Below, piece by piece: positions 9,101 to 15,089 of a DNA stretch of 64,000 bases (position 1 is its first letter; each line of letters begins with the position of its first letter). A program made the translations under genes and the position numbers. Source of the stretch: Antedon mediterranea (Eukaryota; Echinodermata; Crinoidea; Comatulida; Antedonidae); contig NC_092672.1 of assembly GCF_964355755.1 (NCBI RefSeq), positions 29,444,501 to 29,508,500 on the forward strand, written 5' to 3'. The notes beneath the pieces were generated by a model. It did no database searches, was not told the DNA's origin, and saw nothing but the letters and a program-made list of their open reading frames with translations.

Positions 9101-10451
9101 TAATATTATTGTAAATAATTGAGTACGTTTGCTGTGTATATACAGATTTATGCTAGCCTTTTTGTGAAATCAATTAAAAAACGTTTAGAAAAAAACCAAT
9201 TGTGATTGATATAACAACATTTTTTTTAATGGAAATGTATTAACTGATCTCTGAACTGTTTGATTCACATTAATACTTATAAATGCATGACAACTCATTT
9301 TCTGACCTCTGATTGGTTGCATAACTTTTCACTACGCAAAAAGTAGGAACTGTTCGGACTACTAATTTCGCTGAAGCTGGAAAAAAAAACTAGAATGCAT
9401 TGCAGAGAGGGATTTGGAAGATAATATGTATTCTATAAGCAGACGCTTCTGATTCGCATGAACAAATTCGCTTCGTTGAAAACAGGCTTTAAGAACACTA
9501 CAGTATTTCTTTGTATTAAAGTACTTTGTTTGCACTAACATTTGTCTTTAATATTGCATGAATTGTTTGTTATGTTGATATTAGATGGTATGGTAATCCC
9601 TCTTCGTCGTGCATCAAATGTTCGTCCTTCATCATCAGCCTCGCAGTCGTCTGCTCTTGCTCGTCGTTCAAAGTCTATGCCAGGTGTTTTATCATTTTTA
9701 TTTATTACGCATTTTCTACATTTTATAATAGTTGTGTCATGCAAATAATATCGAGTGAATGTTGTCAAATTTGATGTGAAAAAATATATACTCAATATGT
9801 GCACTGGCTGGGGGAAATAGGTCTTCCGACCCACCCTTTCCTCTTCCAATTTTTTTCAATGGTAGTTGGGAGAGACATAACATTTGTATTAAGCAACAAC
9901 TTTGCACTTTGACAAACACCAGAAACACTATTTTGTGAGGAATTTTTTGTTGCTTTTGTCCACTGTGTGTGTGCGCCAAATTTAAATTGAGAACACACTG
10001 TTTGAATCTCAACCTATCAACTGGCAAGAATAAGGTTTATTGTCTACATGTATGATGCCAGGTTTGTGATCTGGAAGTCATAGGTTTGTGTCCAACCCAA
10101 AAGCAACTTGTTTTATACAGTGCATGCAACTATATGTCACAATTTTAATATATTTATGTTTATTACTTTGATGTAGATGGAACACAAGCTAACCAAGCAG
10201 ATGCAGTAGACGCGGCTACTCCCTCTGCTGTTTCATCATCGGCACCAGAAACCTATGAAGAAATGCGTAAACTAAAGGAGAAAGTACGCGAAATAGAAGA
10301 GTCTACATTGTGTTTAATTTGTATGGAAAATAAGCGCAACGTGGTGTTCCTCTGCGGACACGGTACGTGTAAGAAATGTGCAAAACCTCTTAAGCATTGT
10401 CCAATGTGTAGGAAACCGATTACAAAGAAAATTCAGGTGTTTACAGGATGA
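47..10451 (+). CDS. MIB2: Mind bomb E3 ubiquitin ligase, MIB2-like (3' part, 12 exons)
   Basis: Mind bomb proteins are RING E3 ligases that ubiquitinate Notch ligands (Delta/Jagged) and promote their endocytosis in the signal-sending cell. Exons: 47-180, 591-739, 837-993, 2426-2580, 3238-3364, 3650-3859, 6404-6582, 7204-7468, 7585-7699, 8632-8697, 9585-9683, 10177-10451. All junctions are GT-AG and the frame closes exactly, giving 642 residues and a TGA stop. Numbering from the first complete codon, ankyrin repeats span about residues 10-355, a Ser/Gln-rich linker about 371-420, RING1 424-457, RING2 474-508, a short coiled coil about 578-595 and RING3 597-629. From memory, blocks such as ARQLADVRKDDGFASLHLAA and the IQVF C-terminus fit vertebrate MIB2 better than MIB1, although FLCGHGTC in RING3 is MIB1-like. 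Human MIB2 is about 1,000 residues, so roughly 370-400 N-terminal residues (MIB/HERC2 and ZZ domains) lie upstream of the window. Confidence 0.93.
211..268. mobile_element. Short hairpin MITE in MIB2 intron
   Basis: Inverted arms TACCGTATTTATTT (209-222) and its complement (257-270) enclose GGGGGCGTTTATTTT-like sequence and are flanked by TA. Related GGCGTTTATTC words recur at about 18900-19265. It looks like a small TA-flanked non-autonomous element. Confidence 0.55.
591..739 (+). CDS. MIB2: MIB2 exon b, ankyrin repeats
   Basis: The acceptor is TTTTCTAG and the donor GTATGT at 740. It encodes two ankyrin units with typical GKTALQVASHQGHVEVIKVL and GDTALHYAIFG signatures. It ends in phase 2, splitting a Gly codon. 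Confidence 0.92.
837..993 (+). CDS. MIB2: MIB2 exon c, ankyrin repeats
   Basis: The acceptor is CCGCAG at 831-836 and the donor GTATAG at 994. It encodes NQPEVASFLLSKGANVNA and a second unit ending HKCDINKQ. The entry phase matches exon b and it ends in phase 0. Confidence 0.93.
1051..2192. mobile_element. Non-autonomous DNA transposon, hAT-like, 1.14 kb
   Basis: Termini AGGGATGTCACC (1051) and GGTGACATCCCT (ending 2192) are exact inverted repeats. Both are flanked by the direct repeat GGTATAACC (1042-1050 and 2193-2201). CAGGG-type ends suggest the hAT superfamily, but the 7-9 bp ambiguity of the duplication leaves the class open. There is no transposase frame inside. GGTCGGCA-like words occur near both ends. 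Confidence 0.75.
2426..2580 (+). CDS. MIB2: MIB2 exon d, ankyrin repeats
   Basis: The acceptor is GCCTTCAG and the donor GTAAGT at 2581. It encodes DAYGDSALHDAVAKNNKEII and KKGFNSLHHAALKGNK. It ends in phase 2 within a Phe codon completed by the next exon. Confidence 0.93.
2886..3204 (-). mobile_element. TA-flanked MITE, family copy 1 (reverse)
   Basis: Starts TTAAAGAAGTATTGTCCCCC and ends with a diverged complement (AGGGGTACAATATATCTTA). The interior matches the copies at 12088-12350 and 12751-13100 in reverse orientation, including the TTGGCTGGCAGTCAATTTGA and TTGGTCAAA segments. It ends about 33 bp before the acceptor of MIB2 exon e. Confidence 0.7.
3238..3364 (+). CDS. MIB2: MIB2 exon e, ankyrin repeat
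   Basis: The acceptor is TCTACCAG at 3230-3237 and the donor GTAAAG at 3365. It encodes AADKLLVKARQLADVRKDDG followed by FASLHLAALNGHREVADILI, the block most like vertebrate MIB2. A MITE copy ends only about 33 bp before the acceptor. Confidence 0.93.
3650..3859 (+). CDS. MIB2: MIB2 exon f, ankyrin repeats
   Basis: The acceptor is TTACATAAG, with a weak pyrimidine tract, and the donor GTGAGG. The 70 codons encode GHCEVDIRNNRQQTPLILAV, then an ankyrin unit with GADVNSEDEDGDTALHLALM. It is in phase 0 at both ends, so it could be skipped in frame. Confidence 0.92.
5261..5462. repeat. Direct duplication, 124-bp spacing
   Basis: GTGTTACTGTTAAATAGAGG at 5261 recurs at 5385. Both copies continue for about 80 bp through CAAATAATAGTATTTAAG, with an (ATA)n length difference. 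Confidence 0.8.
5597..5866 (+). mobile_element. 5S rRNA-derived SINE (SINE3-like)
   Basis: The head resembles 5S rRNA in order: GGCCATACTGC, TCTCGTCAGATCACTGAAGT, TAAGCAACGTTGGGCCTGGT, TCTGGATAGG and GGGGGCTGTAT. These include the internal box A/C promoter regions. A non-5S body follows, with CTTTGGGCAAGATGCTTTAC and TTGCCTCA typical of SINE 3' regions. It is too diverged to be a working 5S gene. Confidence 0.8.
6404..6582 (+). CDS. MIB2: MIB2 exon g, last ankyrin unit
   Basis: The acceptor is TTCACTTAG and the donor GTAAGT at 6583. It encodes a spacer and a final ankyrin-like unit (ACYLIHEGANPLRKNHKSKT, then PLDM). This matches the ACFLALEGAD-type segment of MIB2. It ends in phase 2. Confidence 0.92.
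6927..7063. mobile_element. Hairpin MITE (GTCTACACTATCAAAC family)
   Basis: Arms GTCTACACTATCAAACTT and a diverged complement ending GTGTAGAC enclose TGTCCATATATATGGACA and TGATGTCATATCAC. Relatives lie at 13473-13704, 22811-22930 and 55554-55709. Confidence 0.75.
7204..7468 (+). CDS. MIB2: MIB2 exon h, Ser-rich linker and RING1
   Basis: The acceptor is TTTTTTTAG at 7195-7203. A second AG at 7206 would break the frame. It encodes a Ser/Gln/Lys linker and then RING1, with CRMC, a C-G-H, CMDC and CFTC zinc ligands all present. The donor is GTTAGT at 7469, in phase 0. Confidence 0.93.
7585..7699 (+). CDS. MIB2: MIB2 exon i, first half of RING2
   Basis: The acceptor is ATTCACAG and the donor GTATTC at 7700. 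It encodes SDIKQRIRVEGGEIKCCSCH and the FQPCGHRIMCQ block, that is, the first zinc ligands of RING2. It ends in phase 1. Confidence 0.92.
7775..8112. repeat. Degenerate minisatellite, about 22-bp unit
   Basis: The core AACTAGTTTTAACTAGCAAG repeats with variation about 12-15 times, including an inverted stretch near 7895-7945. Many ACTAGT palindromes occur. It directly abuts the SINE at 8114. Confidence 0.85.
8114..8436 (+). mobile_element. tRNA-derived SINE, full-length copy
   Basis: The Pol III A box TGGCCGAGCGG (8126-8136) and B box GGTTCGAGGC (8181-8190) resemble a tRNA-Ser/Leu head. The central core contains CGGATAAGGACTATAAACCG and GTTAAAGAACC, then GGGGGTTACCCCGGTGTATT and a TTCAATCAATCAA tail. 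The core resembles that of SINEs widespread in marine invertebrates (possibly the Meta-domain group; from memory). Other copies: 10751-10945, 19291-19620, 30461-30645. Confidence 0.88.
8632..8697 (+). CDS. MIB2: MIB2 exon j, second half of RING2
   Basis: A 66-nt exon with acceptor CATTTTCAG and donor GTAAGC. It encodes DCSSKTKTCSTCQSLITQRI followed by GK and supplies the last three Cys ligands of RING2. It is in phase 1 at both ends, so skipping would keep the frame but destroy RING2. Confidence 0.9.
8698..9584 (+). other. MIB2 intron between exons j and k
   Basis: An 887-bp AT-rich intron. I see no gene, recognisable element or clear repeat in it. Confidence 0.6.
9585..9683 (+). CDS. MIB2: MIB2 exon k, basic Ser-rich cassette
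   Basis: A 99-nt exon with acceptor GATATTAG and donor GTGTTT, in phase 1 at both ends. It encodes a basic Ser/Arg-rich segment containing RRAS and ending RSKSMP between RING2 and RING3. No fold is expected. It is weakly conserved in sequence type, but the frame and splice sites fit. Confidence 0.82.
9684..10176 (+). other. MIB2 intron between exons k and the last exon
   Basis: The interval 10045-10110 (GGTTTGTGATCTGGAAGTC, then GGTTTGTGTCCAACCC) resembles the 3' half of a decayed tRNA-like SINE head. The rest shows nothing recognisable. Overlapping ORFs on the minus strand have no domain-like content. Confidence 0.4.
10177..10451 (+). CDS. MIB2: MIB2 terminal exon, coiled coil and RING3
   Basis: The acceptor is TTGATGTAG. 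It encodes an Ala/Ser-rich spacer, a charged helix (EEMRKLKEKVREIEES), then RING3 with CLIC, FLCGHGTC, KKC and CPMC zinc ligands, and ends KKIQVFTG before TGA. This is the canonical Mind bomb C-terminus with the catalytic RING. Confidence 0.95.
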
Positions 10452-10657
10452 CAAACATGTTAACATACATTATTAACAAAAACAAACATAACTGTAAAAA
10501 CAAACATAAAGGATTGTAGGTTATATAAAAAAGTTCATGGAAACCATGAAATAATTTATTTTTATTTCAACAATATTTTAAGAGGGTGGTCCATCCAGCT
10601 GAAGCTGATCATTAGGGACCCTAACAAATGTATGATTTGTACAATATGTTGGACATA
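10452..10657 (+). other. Probable MIB2 3' UTR
   Basis: AT-rich sequence directly after the stop codon. There is no canonical AATAAA before the transposon at 10658; a CATAAA variant lies at about 10504-10509. The cleavage site cannot be placed from sequence alone. Confidence 0.4.
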
Positions 10658-11053
10658 CAGTAGAACCTCTAATGGGACATTTTCGGGGCCAACAAAGTGT
10701 CCCGTGATTAGCAGTTGTATTAAAACAAAGTACTGCTTAAAGAGCCAACAAACATCGGCAAGGGTTCGAGGCCGACTCGCTCCTAGTTCTGGTGGTGGAA
10801 CAAGTCTTCTCGGATAAGGACTATAAACCGTAGGTCCAGTGTACACAGTTATAACCTGTGTGCACTTTAAAGAACCCAGTTCATTATTCGAAAAGAGTTT
10901 GGGATTACCCCGGTGAACTGGTTCACAAAATAGCCCCTGTATCAGGGGGATTACCACCTATCTGATAGGACAGTGATTAATTCACTATTGGTAATCCTTG
11001 GCCATAGGAAAGTGTCCCCTTAGTAGGGGTGTCCTAAGAAAAGGTTCCTACAA
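10658..11053. mobile_element. pogo/Tigger-like MITE interrupted by a SINE
   Basis: The left end TACAGTAGAACCTCTAATGG and right end GTCCTAAGAAAAGGTTCCTA are imperfect inverted repeats next to TA dinucleotides. GTGTCCCCTTAGTAGGGGTG lies just inside the right end. A similar fragment lies at 36948-37066 and a left-end relative near 13233. The class assignment is tentative. Confidence 0.55.
10751..10945 (+). mobile_element. 5'-truncated tRNA-derived SINE
   Basis: Lacks the A box but keeps ACATCGGCAAGGGTTCGAGG (B box) and the CGGATAAGGACTATAAACCG core, with a diverged 3' part. It is nested in the pogo-like element at 10658-11053. Confidence 0.8.
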
Positions 11054-11170
11054 TATATTATTTTGTACTATATTTGCTTAAAAGCATGACTTTGAAAATA
11101 TAAACAAAAATACCAAATCAACATCATGAATAAAAAAACTCAAAATTCTCTTGAAATACAAGTACATATA

Positions 11171-12011
11171 ATCAAAGAATATATATCACAAGAATGAGTA
11201 TTCCGCGATTTTCCCTGTAACAGTAATATTGTCCATGTGGTAGGGCGCCGCCATAAGTGTGGATGTATCTGGGATGTATACAACTTTTTTTGACGGTTTC
11301 AATAATCAAAGGCTAGACCACCGGTAGTATTTTCATGATAAAAAATGTTGTCAACTACATGCCAACATCATGTTAAATACTATTTGGATATTTAATTGTT
11401 CGTTTTATGCAATTTATTTAGTAAAAACTGCCGTATAAACAGTTTGCTTTATCAACCGGGCGCTACGATAGCGTGACCGGGCGTGTTGGTGTTTACGCGT
11501 TTTCACGAAGGATTGTTTAATAATATTCCTATATTTAACTTGTTTCTGGTAAAACAAATAAATGTTAATAACATTTAACATTTTGTCCTATTAATAACAT
11601 GTATTTTATACTAATTTATATCATAAAAACAATACTTAATTTACCGGGCGTAGAGTAGTACACGGCAATGGTAAAGAATAGGCCGTGCTGAGTAACGATT
11701 CATTGATTTTTGGTGTTGCTGTGTTAGGCCTTTTTTGTGAACTAACTTAGCATGTTAGTAAATAATTGTCTGTAAAAGTGAATGTACACTAGTTTGTTAA
11801 TAAATATGTATTATAAAATAGTTTACAATTGCAAAAACTATTATCATAATTCTATTTAATGTGACATGTATAATATCTATTAAATCAAGTCTTATTTAGT
11901 ATGTATACATCCGCCCTTATGAGGGCGGGCATCACTCACTGGAGCTCTCTGTTACAAATTTCTCATGCAAAAATCGCGGAATACTCATTCTTGTGATATA
12001 TATTCTTTGAT
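11171..12011. mobile_element. Non-autonomous DNA transposon with perfect 42-bp TIRs
   Basis: ATCAAAGAATATATATCACA at 11171 opens a 42-bp arm ending GCGATTTT at 11212. Its exact complement is 11970-12011. Internally, GTAACAG and GTGGATGTAT-like words recur inverted near both ends. There is no transposase frame, and the flanking ATA-rich sequence hides the target duplication. Confidence 0.85.
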
Positions 12012-12087
12012 ATAATATAAGTTCACTTAGTTCAGTATTTGTATTTTTCAGTATATTTTATGTTACAATATTATTTATACTAATATA

Positions 12088-12350
12088 ATGTCACATAATA
12101 GTTATTCACTTTGACCAAAAATTTAAAAATATTTATCTGAAAAACTGTAATTTAAAGCAAAAAATATTGACTGGAAGTCCAAGTGTTATTGGTTGTATTA
12201 AATAATTTATTTGGTTATTTTATAAATGAAAACATTATTTTTTTAATTTTTTTTACGGAAGTGATTAACTTTATTAAAACTGCAGAATGGTCTTTTTTTG
12301 TTTATTCATCTTCATTTCTCATGTTTTTGGGGAACAATACATCTTTAACA
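12088..12350 (+). mobile_element. TA-flanked MITE, family copy 2 (left-truncated)
   Basis: From ATGTCACATAATAGTTATTC to GGGAACAATACATCTTTAA it follows the 12751-13100 copy with substitutions. The left end is missing or diverged. Confidence 0.75.
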
Positions 12351-12750
12351 ACAATGGTGTTAGGTGTTGCCTGGCAACCATAAACATATGAATGGCATGC
12401 CCGGCCCACTGTTACGCAGATTCACAGTCTTTCTTTTGTAAAAACGTAAATTTATTATATATATAGATTGTAATTATGAAATTTTATCATAAATAATGTA
12501 AAATGGAACTGATATTTTTTTTATTAAAATATTTTTTTCTTTTTTTGGAAGATAACATTGTTTTGAGCAGTTTTTGTTTTTCTTTTAAACCTTATACTTT
12601 ATTTAATTTTTGGATTTTTTATTTAAGAAAAAAAAATGCAGTGCTTTTATGTATAAATCAGCAAAAAAAAACCGGGAGTACATATATGGTGATGTACTTG
12701 AGAATATTTCAGTTATCAGTTAAAAATTGATAGTACAAAGTCTTTGGTTA

Positions 12751-13100
12751 AAGATGTATTGTCCCCCTGAAAAAATCATTTTTTTAAAAATTTGTTTGTT
12801 GAATATGCTATTTTAATGTCACATAATAGTTATTCACTTTGACCAAAAATTGGATCGGAAAAAAAATTATTTACCTGAAAAAACTGTAATTTAGAGCCAA
12901 AAATAGTCAAATTGGCTGCCAGCCAATGGGTTTTTGATTGAATTTAACTGTTTATTTTGTCATTTTATAAGTGAAAACATTATTTTTTCGGAATTTTTTT
13001 CTACGGAAGTAATTAACTTTATTAAAATTACAAAATGGCATAATCGAGGTTTGATTTTAATAATCTTCATTTTTCATGTTTATGGGGGACAATACATCTT
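12751..13100 (+). mobile_element. TA-flanked MITE, family copy 3 (complete)
   Basis: AAGATGTATTGTCCCCC (12751) and its exact complement (ending 13100) are terminal inverted repeats, each bordered by TA inside a longer TTA/TAA. The length is 350 bp with no coding capacity. This fits a Tc1/mariner-type MITE. Confidence 0.85.
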
Positions 13101-13472
13101 TAAGATGTGGACATAGATTTATATTTTTGTATTTTGAGTTTTATCATATTTTCTTCAGTAATGTTATTTATTACTATTTATTAATGCTGGCAACACACTA
13201 TTTGTAAATACATTTTTTAAATTCAAATATACTACAGTGAACTCTCCCAATACTGGACAGCCTTGTGGAGATCTTTAGTCCTACCGTACCCAAAAAAACA
13301 GAGGAGATCTTTTAGTATCTACGATTAACTGAGCCTAGAAAATATCCAAAACCAAAAGTAACATCATAAAAGCTTAATAAAGCAACCCAATTGTGACTGC
13401 CACTAACAGAATTAGAAATCTTATTGTTTTTTAACCAATGAGTTTATAAGATTACCCATGCTTTCAATACTA

Positions 13473-13704
13473 AAGCTCTGTTTACACTATCATACTAGTT
13501 TGACAAAAAATGTGATGCGAGATGAACCCAAATATGGTAGTGATAATAATAATAATAATGGAAATTTGTAAAGCGCAAGCATCTGTCTAAAAAAAGACGC
13601 TCACTGCGCTAAATATGATATGGTAGTGAAATGACATCATCATGTCCATATATGGGCATATCATTTTTTTTTGTCACATAAAGGTTGATAGTGTAGACAG
13701 AGCC
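13473..13704. mobile_element. Hairpin MITE with nested insertion
   Basis: Ends AGCTCTGTTTACACTATCA and TGATAGTGTAGACAGAGCCT are inverted. The centre holds TGTCCATATATGGGCATATC. It is interrupted at 13544-13617. Confidence 0.8.
13544..13617 (-). mobile_element. 74-bp retroposon tail nested in the MITE
   Basis: (TAA)n followed by TGGAAATTTGTAAAGCGCA, read on the minus strand, is a CGCTTTACAAATT-type 3' end with an ATT-repeat tail. It is flanked by the 12-bp direct repeat ATATGGTAGTGA (13532-13543 and 13618-13629), as expected for target-primed insertion. Confidence 0.75.
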
Positions 13705-14806
13705 TAAGTCTCAGTTTGTTGCTTAGATTATGTAAATTTTATTAACTTTTTTAATTTTTAATATTATATTCATAATTAGATATTTATATGCTATAGATAA
13801 CCGTAGCCTAATACATTTTGTTATACATAAACATTTTTGTTAAGTTTTGCTATTTACATTTGTATTTATGTAACATTTCTGTATGGAACTTAATTGAATA
13901 CAATTTTATTTAATTTTTATATAAATATGTACTTTTTTATTTTAATTTGAAAAAATGTTATTAATATTTAATTAATAAATAATTTTGTTAGAAATCACTT
14001 TTTTGTAAATAATGTTTTGTATATATGCAGTATACATTGGAATGAGTGAAAAAAACTTAAAACAATTTAGTTCTTTTTTAAAATTACTTTTTACAGTTGA
14101 CATTTGTAACATGAGGTAAAATGGCAAAATATAAATGTTTTCAGTATAATGAATCTGTTAAAAGTAAAGTCTCCAATTAAAGACCACTTATGATAATAAT
14201 TTGTTGTAACATTTATTTTCTCCGTATTGTAATGTCCTAATGTTTCAACATCTCGACACGAAAAGAAAGGCGAGGTATGTATATAGACGCAGAGGGTGCG
14301 GCTCATGGACGGTATCAATGTATTGGAGGGTTGTTCATCATTTTTGCTCCTTTTCAAGTAATGCGGAAAATGGTCTTCCATTGGTTTATCCAGGTATGCT
14401 TGGCAAAACAAAACAGTACTTATCTAATTATTGGACACTCACTTATATTTACCCTTGCCATTCACATCAATAGAGACGTACTTCTGGTGACATTAATTTA
14501 ACAATGTGTTAAAACACATGACACAAACGAAATGAGCAAACTCGTCCTGACTGAGAAAATAAAATTAATTGTCGGATTTTCACTATTAATATATTACTGT
14601 AATTTTACTAATTAAAATATATTGTTATCTGACATCTTAGGCCATATCACCATCGTTTTATTGTCACAATCACTATTATCATCATTTTCTTCTCATGAGG
14701 ACTAATTATTTGTGAAGGCATTCAATTATTTATTTTTTATAAGAAAAAATAAAAATATAAAGCAACCAAAAAATAAAAAGCGTTATCGACGTTGAGGGAG
14801 CTATTT
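13705..14806. other. Sequence upstream of DVL
   Basis: AT-rich. ORFs on both strands at 14091-14501 share no family motif and overlap each other, so they were not called. The promoter should lie here or near 14806, but I recognise no TATA box, initiator or CpG-rich core. Confidence 0.4.
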
Positions 14807-14959
14807 ATGAAACTGATATGTGTCAAAGGTTACCGTAGCATTTGGAAAGAGTGTACCAAGAAGCTGAGAGTTCGAGAAGAAGTGGTCACCCTTTTTGAGG
14901 AATTTTTATTAGTTTTAGTTCCTCCGAAATGGAGGAGACCAAGATTATATATCACATAG
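14807..14959 (+). promoter_or_regulatory. Upstream ORF overlapping the DVL start codon
   Basis: An ATG at 14807 opens a 50-codon frame (MKLICVKGYRSIWKECTKKL at its start) that runs across the DVL ATG in another frame and stops at TAG 14957-14959. A second upstream ATG at 14818 is in the DVL frame but stops at 14836. If the transcript starts upstream of 14807, this would reduce initiation at the DVL ATG. The transcription start is unknown. Confidence 0.35.
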
Positions 14960-15089
14960 ATGACGAGGATACACCTTATTTAGTGAAATTATCAATTCCT
15001 TCATCAGAAGTTACGCTAGGAGACTTTAAAAATGTACTCAATAGACCCAATTATAAATTTTTCTTCAAATCGATGGACGATGATTTTGG
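14929..15089 (+). CDS. DVL: DVL coding exon 1, DIX domain N-terminal part
   Basis: Starts with ATGGAGGAGACC and ends [11 protein letters not shown] at a GTATGT donor (15090), in phase 2. The DIX core beta strands and the TLGDFKNVL helix are present. The boundary after DFG matches my recollection of vertebrate DVL gene structure. Confidence 0.95.

Noticed and set aside
9535-10027. Minus-strand ORFs of 68-104 codons overlapping MIB2 exon k
   Set aside because: Shadows of the coding exon and adjacent intron; no recognisable protein.
14091-14501. Three overlapping ORFs upstream of DVL
   Set aside because: They contradict one another on both strands and show no domain or splice logic.
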